From: Paracentrotus lividus
Taxonomy: Eukaryota; Echinodermata; Echinoidea; Camarodonta; Echinidae
Assembly: GCA_940671915.1 (NCBI GenBank)
Contig: CALNVZ010000174.1
Location: 74,313,060-74,377,059, forward strand
Reading direction: 5' to 3'
Length of the DNA: 64,000 bases
In this document: piece after piece, positions 45,237 through 50,160 of the stretch
How positions within the stretch are numbered: position 1 is the first letter of the stretch
How the letters are laid out: each line of letters starts with the position of its first letter
The notes under the pieces: generated by a model
Databases searched by the model: none
What the model saw: the letters and a program-made list of their open reading frames with translations, nothing else
What the model was told of the DNA's origin: nothing
Position numbers and translations under genes: made by a program

Positions 45237-46854
45237 ATACCACTTCATAAAAAAGTATAATAATATAAAGAATGTCATTTCCCCTCAACGATTCTCCTTC
45301 AGTCTGTCACGTAAAGAAATTATACCGATGAGAGCATCCCCAAGATGCTAATGCATTGCATTGTTGCTAGGTAACATCATATTTACCTTCGAGGCACTAA
45401 CCAGTCCAAGCAAAAAGAAATGACCAACTAAAATTCTAGAATTAGATGAATGCTAATACAAAAAGGGCCTCCGGAGCTGAAATTGAAATGAGTTGGTGGG
45501 AAACCACTCCGTGATGTAGAGGACTTCAGTAAATTTTAGACGTTTCACATTATAATGACAATACAAAACGCAGTTGGGATGCACTCAACTTGGCAATAAT
45601 TCTACTTCACGTTTTGATTTTATTGAACTCTTGAGAGTAACCAATTTTCTTCGCCACATCGTTTACAAAATTGCGCCTACACCAAAGTCTGGTTCACATT
45701 ATTCCATATTTTCTCACTGACATCATTGATAAGAAATTGTTATAATCTAAATAACCCCCCCCCCGGAAAATAACCTCATCTGGGAGAAAGGTGAATATTG
45801 CAAGGAGCAAAATTTGGAAAAAGTGACAAAAATCAATATATGGCTACAGTTCCAATTCCGTTTTTCCATATGTGAACCCACTATTTTTTTTTTTTTTTTT
45901 TGTATGGATCAACCTAAGGTGTTTTGAATGTCGAAAAAGCAATTGCCTGAATGATTAAAATCTAGAGTGGTACTTGTCCTGCGAGTTCATCTTAGACAGG
46001 GCAAGATAAATACTGTTTGGGTGATATTCATTTCCGTGCTGACTATAGGTACGGATTTGTTAGATTTGAAAATGTGTGCATTTTTTCGACTCACTCCGGC
46101 AAATGATCACCGAGTAAAGGAATGGATTACATGATAAAGGTAACCACTGTCATATTTCAAGATCTATTTAGCTATTTTGAAATGCATTTTGAGAGTCACA
46201 TCCCTGAACCTTTCCATCGTCCCTCGCGCAAGGTTTTTGATATACATTTCAATTCAGTTTATCATTATTTTCTCACACATTTACCATGTTTACAGCATTT
46301 AAAACAACATCAACTATCATCACGCTTATAAGATGATGGATCCGTATTATATAGAGCCATGCTTATTGACATCATAATTATGAAGACACGAAGCAACCTA
46401 TAGCGCGTGCCCTGTACATGCGGGAAGGTACTTAAAAAATCTCCTGCAGTAGATTTCATTGGAGGCTACAAATATCATACATTACTGAAAGTGGTCTATT
46501 GTTGCGAATTATATGTGTCAAACTCAAGCAATATCATAAATTACAAGATTAAATTTGACAGATAGCAAATGCATTTTCAATGCTTCAACGTATATAGGCT
46601 GAAAGTCATCAGTTCTGTACATTTGATTTAAAAAGATACTATCATTTTGTTTTTTAAAAATCTTAGTCGTGCAACGTCCATTTCTCCAATTGCATTCGAT
46701 TGCTAAATACAGATTTTATATTGGTAAAATTTCTTTCTTTCCGGAGCATTAACAGGAAATATAGAGTTTCAAAGTATCCACATACCTTCTCAATTCTCCC
46801 ATCAAGATCCAAATAAATAGTACGCGCCTTCGTATACGATGCACCATTCCCCAT
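1902..46854 (-). CDS. PDE9A: cGMP-specific phosphodiesterase PDE9A (14 exons, 3' end outside window)
   Basis: High-affinity cGMP phosphodiesterase: hydrolyses 3',5'-cGMP to 5'-GMP in a two-metal catalytic pocket and lowers cellular cGMP. Fourteen minus-strand exons translate to about 455 residues that follow the animal PDE9A order throughout: N-terminal [11 protein letters not shown] segment, TPYKV segment, AFRINEMK linker helix, TFDIWHWE segment and catalytic domain. Visible catalytic features are [48 protein letters not shown] and the invariant Gln in TAQVGF. All exons have GT and AG splice ends. Phases agree at every junction except 26,520/19,264, where an exon is unplaced, and 8,912/7,796, which is one base off. 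The human protein continues for about 60 residues past the last exon seen, so the stop codon should lie left of position 1. Family assignment is by recalled similarity; no alignment was run. Confidence 0.95.
3002..3080 (-). other. tRNA-like segment (SINE head or tRNA pseudogene)
   Basis: The minus strand reads TTGGTCCATTGGTAACGTCA (box A-like), then GGTTCGAATCCC (box B) about 50 bases on. The spacing is tRNA-like, but stems are poor and it lies inside a foldback repeat, so a functional tRNA is unlikely. Confidence 0.5.
3192..3250 (+). other. tRNA-like segment, opposite partner
   Basis: The plus strand reads TGGTCTAACGTGCTCGTTAG followed by AAGGTTCGAATCCC, a box A/box B-like pair facing the one at 3,002-3,080. 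It is probably a repeat component, not a tRNA gene. Confidence 0.45.
3624..3728 (-). CDS. PDE9A: PDE9A exon 13
   Basis: Codes 35 residues: [20 protein letters not shown], then [15 protein letters not shown]. The Asp of [11 protein letters not shown] is the late metal ligand of the catalytic site. The donor is GTTGGT and the acceptor ends CTACAG; both ends are phase 0. The open frame past the donor into VGEQGLS is intron. Confidence 0.97.
4187..4303 (-). CDS. PDE9A: PDE9A exon 12
   Basis: Codes 39 residues: [20 protein letters not shown], then a segment ending NQEHLNY. The [10 protein letters not shown] motif matches the PDE9 signature ATDMARHAEI. The donor is GTAAGT, the acceptor ends TTTCAG, and both ends are phase 0. 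Confidence 0.96.
4485..5240. mobile_element. Foldback repeat (about 755 bp)
   Basis: The left arm starts CATGCTCCGATGCACAGAAT and the right arm ends with its near complement ATTCTGTGCATTGAAGCATG. Arms of about 150 bases share AGAAAAGTAAAAAGTC and other words. A related third segment lies near 4,905-4,960. No coding capacity. It lies in the intron between exons 11 and 12. Confidence 0.7.
5388..5841. mobile_element. Short-TIR element (about 450 bp)
   Basis: AGTGCCTATGTCTGCGCACC at 5,388 is repeated exactly inverted at 5,822-5,841. A related internal word, GTGCCCATGTCTGCGCACTC, lies at about 5,589. The interior is AT-rich and non-coding. Confidence 0.7.
5990..6146 (-). CDS. PDE9A: PDE9A exon 11
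   Basis: Codes [40 protein letters not shown] and [12 protein letters not shown]. This is close to human [20 protein letters not shown] and its continuation. It lies in the highly conserved core of the catalytic domain after the HD motif. The acceptor ends TTTACAG and the donor is GTGCGG. The 157 bases are one completing base plus 52 codons, leaving in phase 0. Confidence 0.96.
6442..7108. mobile_element. Tc1/mariner-like foldback MITE, copy 1
   Basis: TIRs begin CAGTGCGTCCCAAAAAGAAC and are flanked by TA on both sides. Almost the whole 667-base unit is palindromic, sharing GGTATGGCATGCCAAGAAGG and AGTGAGCAATGCCCACTTTT across the centre. TA target sites and CAGTG ends fit the Tc1/mariner superfamily. 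No transposase. Confidence 0.85.
7111..7405 (-). repeat. tRNA-derived SINE
   Basis: The minus strand begins with a 72-base tRNA-like head (7,333-7,404): a seven-base acceptor pairing GTGTCAT/ATGACAC, box A-like AGTCTAGTGG and box B GGTTCGATCCC. It continues into a body and ends with AAGCGCTTAGAG and TAGGCGCTATA near 7,111. It abuts the foldback MITE exactly. Confidence 0.75.
7604..7796 (-). CDS. PDE9A: PDE9A exon 10 (metal-binding motifs; frame problem at 5' end)
   Basis: Codes [20 protein letters not shown], then a segment ending [14 protein letters not shown], with the HNxxH and HD metal ligands of class I phosphodiesterases. The 3' end leaves in phase 2 (donor GTATGA), matching exon 11. 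The acceptor is either the CTCAG before 7,796 or the CTGCAG before 7,781. With either, phase 0 entry reads QENY and then hits a stop, while the motif frame is one base away. The stretch 7,755-7,796 therefore carries a one-base discrepancy against a working frame, from a sequencing or assembly error, an allele, or an unusual donor in exon 9. Confidence 0.85.
8091..8254. mobile_element. Near-perfect hairpin repeat (164 bp)
   Basis: The two arms, sharing CTTCCATCCAGCTATG and CTCGAGGGGGCC-type words, fold over a short loop at about 8,168-8,176. The ends GATATAGTGACTGCC and GGCAGTCACTATATATC are inverted. It looks like a small MITE. Three CCGAAGAAAAA repeats follow at about 8,262-8,310. Confidence 0.75.
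8697..8842 (+). repeat. Dispersed repeat, copy near exon 9
   Basis: GGTATTGTGTTCTTACATGA and the roughly 145 bases after it resemble 9,842-9,985 in the same orientation, with shared words GAAATGCTATGC and CTAAAATTATTC (diverged). The pair flanks exon 9. Confidence 0.55.
8912..8998 (-). CDS. PDE9A: PDE9A exon 9
   Basis: Codes 29 residues, [20 protein letters not shown] then NPIVLRRFL, matching human [20 protein letters not shown] and NPVTLRRWL. The donor is consensus GTAAGT and the acceptor ends TTTACAG. By its strong donor it leaves in phase 0, which conflicts with the frame needed by the start of exon 10. Confidence 0.93.
9842..9985 (+). repeat. Dispersed repeat, second copy
   Basis: Direct repeat of 8,697-8,842 with moderate divergence; ends near CTAAAATTATTCCAACAG. 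Non-coding. Confidence 0.55.
10268..10519 (+). mobile_element. MITE family M1, copy 2
   Basis: Same TIRs (TGCGGCGGTCACAACTCG at the left, its complement at the right) and the same interior as copy 1, in the same orientation. It lies in a PDE9A intron, 74 bases from an inverted copy. Confidence 0.88.
10594..10844 (-). mobile_element. MITE family M1, copy 3 (inverted)
   Basis: Reverse-complement orientation of copies 1 and 2, so copies 2 and 3 form an inverted pair able to fold together. The flanking TAA...TTA makes the exact target duplication ambiguous. A different MITE follows within five bases. Confidence 0.88.
10849..11047. mobile_element. MITE family M2 (about 200 bp)
   Basis: The left end GGGCCTGTCCCGCAGGCGGC and the right end, whose complement begins GGGGCTGTCCCACTGGAGGC, form imperfect TIRs of about 38 bases including CGATCGTTGT and GCGACAAC. 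The interior is AT-rich and non-coding. It abuts M1 copy 3, giving a run of three MITEs beside exon 8. Confidence 0.82.
11099..11173 (-). CDS. PDE9A: PDE9A exon 8
   Basis: Codes 25 residues, [20 protein letters not shown] then WESNE, matching human [20 protein letters not shown] and WEPNE. This is the entry to the catalytic domain. The donor is a consensus GTAAGT and the acceptor ends TTGTAG. Both junctions are phase 0. Confidence 0.93.
11441..11454. promoter_or_regulatory. Consensus RFX X-box in PDE9A intron
   Basis: GTTACCATGGAAAC fits the strict X-box consensus GTTRCCATGGNAAC at every position. It sits about 270 bases before the acceptor of exon 8 in transcript direction, and a CRE-like ACGTCAC lies about 40 bases away at 11,493. 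It could mark an internal enhancer or promoter; this rests on motif match only. Confidence 0.4.
11720..11808. repeat. (TA)n microsatellite
   Basis: About 90 bases of near-pure AT dinucleotide. The Ile-Tyr open frame on the minus strand is an artefact of it. Confidence 0.95.
11925..13560. mobile_element. TIR element with repeated GTAGTGGAAGAAG motif (1.6 kb)
   Basis: The left end GAAGAGTGTAGTGGAAGAAG is matched inverted at 13,531-13,560, extending through ACTTAAGTCACAT. The motif recurs internally at about 12,095, 12,128, 13,299 and 13,328. The interior has G-runs and C-run/A-run tracts and no substantial frame. Confidence 0.75.
14733..14826 (-). CDS. PDE9A: PDE9A exon 7
   Basis: Codes [20 protein letters not shown] and then [12 protein letters not shown], with the first Ser completed from exon 6. 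The RDVPKYPK end matches human RDVPTYPK just before the catalytic domain. The middle is more divergent than other exons. The acceptor ends TTTGCAG, the donor is GTAATT and it leaves in phase 0. Confidence 0.9.
15520..15601 (-). CDS. PDE9A: PDE9A exon 6
   Basis: Codes [20 protein letters not shown] then ELLAAK. The human counterpart is [20 protein letters not shown]. Heptad-like charge spacing continues the linker helix. The acceptor ends TTGCAG and the donor is GTAGGC. The 82-base length fits phase 1 in and phase 2 out. Confidence 0.9.
16312..16471. repeat. (AAT)n microsatellite
   Basis: About 160 bases of ATA/AAT trinucleotide with a few interruptions. It produces a false poly-Asn frame on one strand and a poly-Tyr frame on the other. 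Confidence 0.95.
16592..17859. mobile_element. Near-perfect 1.27 kb palindrome / foldback element
   Basis: Arms of about 540 bases (16,592-17,131 and 17,319-17,859) are almost identical in inverse orientation, from GTCAAGCAGCCAGCTCGG to CAATTTGCCCCGT, with only scattered mismatches. The spacer is about 190 bases and itself partly inverted (CCCGCACGTGTATTA against TAATACACGTACGGG). TA flanks both ends. No transposase frame. High arm identity suggests recent origin or homogenisation. Confidence 0.88.
17860..19193. other. Intron sequence without recognised features
   Basis: Part of the PDE9A intron between exons 5 and 6. AT-rich, with short A-runs near 18,400-18,424. No supported exon on either strand. 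Confidence 0.6.
19194..19264 (-). CDS. PDE9A: PDE9A exon 5 (linker helix)
   Basis: Codes [20 protein letters not shown] then RIE, matching human AFKINELKAEVANHLAVLEK. This is the helical linker before the catalytic domain. The acceptor ends CTACAG and the donor is GTATGC. It leaves in phase 1, matching the two-base start of exon 6. It enters one base into a codon, which does not fit exon 4 directly. Confidence 0.88.
20548..21997. repeat. AATTCA/ATTTCA-rich diverged repeat region
   Basis: Plus-strand words such as CAATTTCAC, CAAATTCATT and GAATTCAC recur every 20-30 bases in 20,560-20,840. Similar words run on the opposite strand in 21,600-21,990, for example GTGAATTCGTTTGCACCGAA. The 200-codon minus-strand frame (21,395-21,997) comes from this simple-word composition and has no recognisable domain. 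Confidence 0.5.
20905..21100. repeat. GAGAC-motif repeat, copy 1
   Basis: Degenerate tandem GAGACNGTTTT and GGAGACGTCTCAGAGATG words end in TCTCCGCGAGGTGAGATA. This is related to 52,540-52,727, which ends TCTCCGCGAAGTGAGATA. Confidence 0.6.
21998..25300. other. Intron 4 interior, no firm feature
   Basis: AT-rich DNA with A-runs near 23,685 and 23,815 and a C-run/A-run junction at 23,857. Two weak plus-strand exon-like stretches (about 23,941-24,000 and 24,480-24,559) are reported separately. The unplaced PDE9A exon should lie within 19,265-26,519, but I could not find it. Confidence 0.5.
25301..26436. mobile_element. Long-TIR element, possibly Mutator-like (1.14 kb)
   Basis: Imperfect TIRs of about 120 bases run from CTTATGCTAGTGTCGCGTTG inward through GTGGCGCGGCGCGGCGCG and AAGTGGAAATAATCGACGA to AAGCGTCCTAC, mirrored at 26,285-26,436. 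The flanks CCAAAAGAAAC (left) and CCAAAGAAAC (right) look like a near-identical target duplication of about 10 bases, which with long TIRs suggests a Mutator-like non-autonomous element. It contains a TG microsatellite at 25,431-25,524. Confidence 0.75.
25431..25524. repeat. (TG)n microsatellite
   Basis: Interrupted GT dinucleotide tract inside the long-TIR element. Cys/Val-rich frames here are artefacts. Confidence 0.92.
26520..26562 (-). CDS. PDE9A: PDE9A exon 4
   Basis: This 43-base exon codes [14 protein letters not shown] and joins exon 3 in phase to read ARTPYKV; human PDE9A has SERTPYKV. The donor GTAAGG gives a phase 0 end. Exon 5 needs a phase 2 partner, so at least one exon is missing from this list between the two. 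Human PDE9A has an alternatively spliced variable region at this point. Confidence 0.82.
27312..28642. repeat. Interspersed repeat R1, copy 2
   Basis: Second copy of the repeat at 1-1,482, same orientation and same block order, with the TTGGTTGGGCTT minisatellite at about 27,950-28,120. Both copies keep an overlapping plus-strand open frame reading [13 protein letters not shown]. The copies differ by many small indels. It lies in the large PDE9A intron 3. Confidence 0.8.
29081..29347 (+). repeat. TTCGTCATTCCGAA minisatellite, left arm
   Basis: Array built on GGTTCGTCATTCCGAA with variants GTTATTCCGAAG and GTTAATCCGAAA, interspersed with AAACGAAATAAG. It is mirrored at 31,291-31,556. Confidence 0.85.
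29640..29691. repeat. G-rich low-complexity tract
   Basis: About 50 bases of G-runs broken by A on the plus strand. It could form G-quadruplex structures; this is inferred from composition. Confidence 0.85.
29900..30898. mobile_element. TA-flanked foldback element F1, copy 1 (1 kb)
   Basis: The ends CACTGTTCCTCATA and TATGAGCGACAGTG are inverted and flanked by TA. The arms share CCCACAATGCCCATTTTTG and GTCTAGGGGGAGGG-type words. It is nested inside the 28,771-31,701 composite. The 137-codon plus-strand frame overlapping its right arm (30,631-31,044) is not a supported gene. Confidence 0.78.
30975..31060 (-). other. tRNA-like segment
   Basis: The minus strand reads GGGTTAGTGGCTAGGGCGAA (box A-like) and later GGGTTCGATTCCC (box B), flanked by AGAGAC. 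The loop between is long, so it is likely a tRNA-derived repeat component. It is paired with an opposed segment at 31,055-31,115. Confidence 0.5.
31055..31115 (+). other. tRNA-like segment, opposed partner
   Basis: The plus strand reads GTCTCTGTGGTCTAGTGGTT (box A-like), then ATAGGTTCGATG (degraded box B). It shares its first bases with the minus-strand unit, so the pair is head-to-head, as in the 2,860-3,427 element. Confidence 0.45.
31291..31556 (-). repeat. TTCGTCATTCCGAA minisatellite, right arm
   Basis: Complement of the left array: TTTCGGAATGACGAACCTTC repeated with small changes, spaced by CCTATTTCGTTT. Together the arms form a long inverted repeat around about 1.9 kb. Confidence 0.85.
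33540..35450 (+). repeat. Higher-order tandem repeat
   Basis: The word ACAAAATCAATATTTCTTTG anchors four clear units at 34,232, 34,632, 34,891 and 35,286, plus a diverged one near 33,542. Spacings of about 400, 259 and 395 bases alternate long and short units. Each unit carries an A-run and GATAAACAA. The first unit is broken by a CT-rich tract at about 33,643-33,790. Confidence 0.82.
33643..33815. repeat. (CT)n and (GT)n low-complexity tract
   Basis: CT-rich simple sequence (33,643-33,790) followed by a short GT run. Ser/Leu/Pro-rich frames here are artefacts. Confidence 0.92.
35600..36070. mobile_element. TA-flanked MITE (471 bp)
   Basis: TIRs CAGTCTGTGTCAAAAAAAAA and its complement, extending to AATGGTAC, have TA on both sides, as in Tc1/mariner-type elements. 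The middle is not palindromic. Nested in E1. Confidence 0.82.
36135..37726. mobile_element. GC-rich foldback element G1, copy A (1.6 kb)
   Basis: The ends ATGCCGCGATCACAGT and ACTGTGATCTAGGCAT are inverted, followed inward by GGGGCCCGTACGG-type words. Internal inverted segments (36,300-36,380 and 37,100-37,175) share CTCGATTCTCCCGGCGTTTT and TGACTCCACGGGCTTT. It stands out from AT-rich surroundings. Several open frames of about 100 codons overlap but show no domain. Related to 59,604-61,982. Confidence 0.75.
37759..38230. mobile_element. MITE family M4 (about 472 bp)
   Basis: The left end TAAGGCTGGGTTCACATAGA and the right end TCTATGTGAACCAAGCCTTA are inverted. Subterminal words such as TATACGG and CGAATAGCGAATA are repetitive. 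It lies just inside the right part of E1. Confidence 0.82.
38460..38531. repeat. Poly-T run of 72 bases
   Basis: Pure T on the plus strand. Length is probably unreliable in any assembly. The poly-Phe and poly-Lys frames are artefacts. Confidence 0.97.
38717..38960. mobile_element. MITE family M5, copy 1
   Basis: TIRs TGCTGCAGTCACACAGACAC and GTGTGACTGTAGCA, with the subterminal word CGTAACTCAACGTAAG. It directly follows the right end of E1. About 244 bases, non-coding. Confidence 0.82.
39518..40190. repeat. AATTATGGCCCC repeat, related in design to E1
   Basis: Starts TAGGGGAGACTGGGATAATT. GGGGTAATTATGGCCCC then recurs at about 39,547, 39,889 and 40,170. The starting word parallels that of E1 (TAGGGGAGACCGGGG), and both carry a G4-NAATTNT subterminal motif. 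Boundaries to the right are unclear. Confidence 0.6.
40325..41343. mobile_element. Foldback element F1, copy 2 (interrupted)
   Basis: Related to 29,900-30,898: shared AAGGCCCCCTCAGTCCTACC, TGTCTAGGGGAGGGGTCAAA, AAATGGGCATCATGG and the end ACCTTTATGACGGACAGTG. The left end is truncated or diverged. Another MITE (40,395-40,642) is inserted into its left arm. Confidence 0.72.
40395..40642. mobile_element. MITE family M3 (about 248 bp)
   Basis: TIRs TAAAGGCCTCGTCACACCGA (left) and its complement at the right extend through GTCCGGTCCGG. The unit is GC-richer than its surroundings and non-coding, and is nested within foldback F1 copy 2. Confidence 0.88.
41523..41650. repeat. C-run, A-run and (GA)n tract
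   Basis: An 11-base C-run and an 18-base A-run are followed by AGAGAG repeats and a G-run. Confidence 0.92.
42635..42891. mobile_element. MITE family M5, copy 3
   Basis: TACTACAGTCACACGGACAT at the left and AAGTGTCTGTGTGACTGCAG at the right, with shared TTACGTTTAGTTACG and GGATCCGCAGAAAAGAAAA. It lies 55 bases from exon 3 of PDE9A. Confidence 0.82.
42946..43023 (-). CDS. PDE9A: PDE9A exon 3
   Basis: Codes [20 protein letters not shown] followed by PVNTAR, matching human [20 protein letters not shown]. The 78-base exon starts with the third base of an Arg codon and ends two bases into another Arg codon completed by exon 4, so both junction phases are consistent. The acceptor ends GAACAG and the donor is GTAAG. 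Confidence 0.9.
43705..43775 (-). CDS. PDE9A: PDE9A exon 2
   Basis: Codes [20 protein letters not shown] and a few more residues, matching the human segment [20 protein letters not shown]. The acceptor is preceded by a pyrimidine stretch ending TTGCAG; the donor is GTAAG. The 71-base exon enters in phase 0 and leaves with two bases of an Arg codon completed in exon 3. Confidence 0.9.
43935..44029. repeat. (CA)n then (CT)n microsatellite
   Basis: Interrupted AC dinucleotides pass into a short CT tract. It lies in PDE9A intron 1, 160 bases from exon 2. Confidence 0.93.
45188..45235. repeat. (GT)n microsatellite
   Basis: About 45 bases of GT dinucleotide in PDE9A intron 1. Confidence 0.92.
45236..46785. 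other. PDE9A intron 1, no further gene
   Basis: AT-rich non-coding sequence up to the exon 1 donor. It holds an X-box-like motif (45,363) and homopolymers at 45,753 and 45,884. No exon found. Confidence 0.6.
45363..45375. promoter_or_regulatory. X-box-like motif in PDE9A intron 1
   Basis: GTTGCTAGGTAAC has the two RFX half-sites with a one-base spacer and lies in the first intron. Degenerate X-boxes of this kind can occur by chance in a window this long. Confidence 0.25.
46786..46854 (-). CDS. PDE9A: PDE9A exon 1 (start codon exon)
   Basis: Codes 23 residues beginning MGNGASY and ending DLDGRIEK, matching the start of vertebrate PDE9A (MGSGSSS..., then IYLDIDGRIQK). The ATG at 46,854-46,852 was chosen because it aligns with the known N-terminus; the in-frame codons just upstream are 5' UTR. 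The donor GTATG follows directly and the exon ends in phase 0. Gly2 with Ser6 fits the N-myristoylation pattern, which is an inference here. Confidence 0.92.
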
Positions 46855-47300
46855 CACGTTGTACAAACAATCCTGTTTGACAAAAACAAAATACTCTCAA
46901 TCAAATCTCCCGCAAGTTGTACAATCAATCAATCGACAACACCCACCGCTTTCTGTTCCCCTTTTCTCACTGAAAAGTATCACTTTTTCTTCGATCCTTG
47001 ACGACAAAATATCGCGTCAGTTTCTCCACCACCTTCTGCTTTTGTTGTAAAAAAAACAACACGCTTATGCTGTGAGGACGTGAGCATCCAATGCAGAAAC
47101 AATTATTCGACTCTTTGTTATTAACAACGATGTGCGATTTCTCACAACGAACTTCCCGCACAGCTCACACGCTGTTGTTTTCTCTGCGTTCCTCCACGTT
47201 ATCGACTCTCCTGTGCTGGCGGAGAAGCGCACTATTATGAAAATTACTCTGTGGTTGCCTAGACAACCGCTCTTCAGAATCCATTTGAAGTCGAAAAAAT
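46855..47300 (-). promoter_or_regulatory. PDE9A: Probable PDE9A 5' UTR and promoter region
   Basis: The sequence directly upstream of the start codon is less AT-rich than its flanks around 47,130-47,280 and carries an X-box-like palindrome at 47,254. No clear TATA box. The 99-codon frame at 47,065-47,364 has no recognisable domain and is probably UTR or chance. Confidence 0.4.
47254..47267. promoter_or_regulatory. X-box-like motif upstream of PDE9A
   Basis: GTTGCCTAGACAAC is a 14-base imperfect palindrome resembling the RFX-factor X-box (GTNRCC-spacer-RGYAAC, with one mismatch). It lies about 400 bases upstream of the PDE9A start codon, in the likely promoter or 5' UTR. Function is inferred only. 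Confidence 0.35.
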
Positions 47301-48430
47301 GCGGTGGTTGACATATGTTCTTTTTTATTTTTATTTCATTTAAATTAAATTGCAGGTTTCTCAATGCTGAATCATTAGGACATCAGCAAGTTACGAAAAA
47401 AGGTATACCAGTGTATAACACTATAAAAACACTGCTTGTTTTTTAGGACTGATATTTTGTTACATATACCGAGTGAGTTAGAAAAAATAGACACCTAAAC
47501 ATGTCAATAAAAAGAAAACCAATTTATAAACTCCAACTTATGAATATTGCGAAAGAGTACCTTCTCGCATCTTTTGGTACCAATTTTGTGTGTTTTATCT
47601 TTATGCTTGGATGAACACGGCGCATTGTTTGCGAACATACAAATTTCCAATTGCGCAAAAGTGGAAGTAAAATTACAACAACAAAAAGCTATCACATAAG
47701 CAACTCCATCTTGATTAAAATAGCATAACTTGTTAACGAAAATTTTTTGCGCTATAAATAACTTGTCAGGGGTGTTGTTACACATATCGACTACATTTTG
47801 TGTGAAAATAAGATATATCTGTAGAATCAGGCATGAGTGAGCACACGTCAAAGACAATTTAATCACTTTCCAAAAGTATTAAGAGGCCTTTTTAGGTCTG
47901 TCAGCGACAAGTTACTCTTTGATGTGGACTCATTCGTGGATTACTTGACGAATCAATCTAATCTTTACACAAACTCTAGTTGATAACTGTAACAACACCC
48001 TTGCCAAGTTATTTGGCTCAAAACATTTTTCTTAAAAAGTTAGGCAATTTTACTCAGGATGGAGTTGCTTTTTTTTTTTTTTTCCCCAATCCTATCCCCA
48101 CTCTATCGGTATACATGTTCACGTGATGATCCTGTGTATTTTTTCTTAGAAATGAATGATATTCTTCGTTTTTAAAATTTTCCTACGTTACAAAATGATG
48201 TGGCAAAAACTTGTTCTTAGTGTCAGTCACGAAATGTTACTGAATATTATTACTGAAAACACAAACGGACACTCAAACTCATACGGGACCCCGGCAACCG
48301 ACAGCGCGAGCGCATCGAAAATTACCAGGAAAGTTACGGTTAGATGTAATCTACAAGACTGATTTTTAAAATAATTTTGATTAATTACTGTATTTTATGC
48401 ATGAAATCATTTGTTTTGGTCTAGACGAGT

Positions 48431-48624
48431 AATTTATTTATTTATTTATTTATTTTATTTTTGTATTGATTTATTTTATTTATGTATTTATTTATTTATT
48501 TATTTATTTTTATTTTTTATTTATTTCATTTATTTATTTATTTATATTTTTTATTTATTTTATTTATTTATTTATTCATTTATTTATTTATTTATTTATT
48601 ATTATTTTTTTTTTTTTGGGGGGG
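48431..48624. repeat. (TTTA)n microsatellite ending in T-run/G-run
   Basis: About 170 bases of imperfect TTTA/TTTAT followed by a T-run and seven G. The Phe/Tyr/Leu-rich frames are artefacts. Confidence 0.93.
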
Positions 48625-50160
48625 AATAAATGTCTTTTGTAGCATCTTTAACATTATTATATGGCCTACATTTACTTGTAATTAATTTTATATATATTTG
48701 CTTTTCCTTTATTTTTTTTCATTATGATTATTATTATTTTCTATTTCAAATTGTTTTGTGACTATACAATGAATTTATTTGTTTGTTTTGTTGCCATATT
48801 TATCGCAGAACCATTTAAAATCATAATTTTGCTGAAATAAATTAATTTCAAAGCATGGATAAGAAAATAATTAAATCTTCAATCTCAAGGTGACAAAATC
48901 ACGTTTTGAAAATTAACCAAAGCAGCGTCGTTACGCTATACCCGATTCTTGAGGAAAGAGCAACGTTGGAAATTGTTCCTTCTCTCAGGAATCATGGAAA
49001 TGATGAGGGAAAAGCTTACACTCACAGATGATACAAAAACCTGCACGATGGTAATGAATTTAATATAACAACTTAATAAAAGGCATACAAGACGTCACGC
49101 TGCTCTAGACGAATCGCCAAGTTAACTCCAGGATGAATGTACTACTAAACCATATATACGTCCTTAGATGGCGCCAGTAAAATTGTACATGCAATACCTT
49201 CCTCAAATTTTGTCAAAGAGAATTGTTGCTGAGCTAGCGCCATGAGCGTCTTCGGACGGTGTGTGAGCTTTATAGGTTTTCACTATTATTATCATTCTTA
49301 TTATTGTCACATAAATAATCCCACCGTGACTTTAAATGTATGTAGCATAACATTTATTTTGATTATAAAATAAACCTATACAGTCTGAATCTTTGGAGGG
49401 TTTTCATTTCTTGGGCCGGGGGGGGGGCATATATGTTTGGGAAATCTTGTTTCCTTATTCCAAGGAGGCTTGTTAAAATTTTAGTCATCACACGATTTGT
49501 TGCATGATATTTGCTGTAAATTTCCAAGGTGGACGGACTTGCTCGGCATAAAAATTAAGTGATACCTAAACAAAGTGATCCTAACAATTTGTGTATCCCA
49601 AATTCTGTAGAGCAGTATATATAAATATTATTAAAAGCCATCTGAACGGGTTGTAGTCGAGGAGCTCATGGTGAATCTAGATTTAATGTGGTCGATGTAG
49701 TTGAATGTAAATAGCGCCAGCTACGGGATGACGTACACCAAGACAGTGTTACATATTCCATGAGTTCTATTTTCATTGTCACAACATAATTACGATTTAC
49801 TTTGTTGAGAGAAGACATGTATGTTATTTATACATAAACAATAGTTCATTGCACCACATTCTTACTTCCCCATAACAACTTCTGAATCAAGATTTGTTCT
49901 AAAAATAATGTGTTTTGCTTAGTGGTCAAGGTTAATACAGGTAATGGTATACAGTGAAACATGTCAAATTCACAAAGCAAAGCAAGGATTCATCCGAATA
50001 TGTAGTGTGGCAAAAATGGGAATGCAACTTTAATGTGGGGAATGTCTCTTTAAACCTCTAGTTTTATACTGTAGGGTGAATGGGGGATATTTTTCTTTGT
50101 ACATTTTCAATGGGGAATTATTAGTACACAACTCAATTGCAAGTTGGGACACCCTGTAGA
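48625..50160. other. Upstream intergenic stretch without recognised features
   Basis: AT-rich sequence with scattered short homopolymers such as a G-run near 49,420. No gene supported on either strand. Confidence 0.55.

Noticed and set aside
47065..47364. 99-codon minus-strand frame upstream of PDE9A as an upstream gene or longer N-terminus
   Set aside because: It cannot be joined in frame to the PDE9A start without an intron, has no homology I recognise, and the known family N-terminus matches the downstream ATG.
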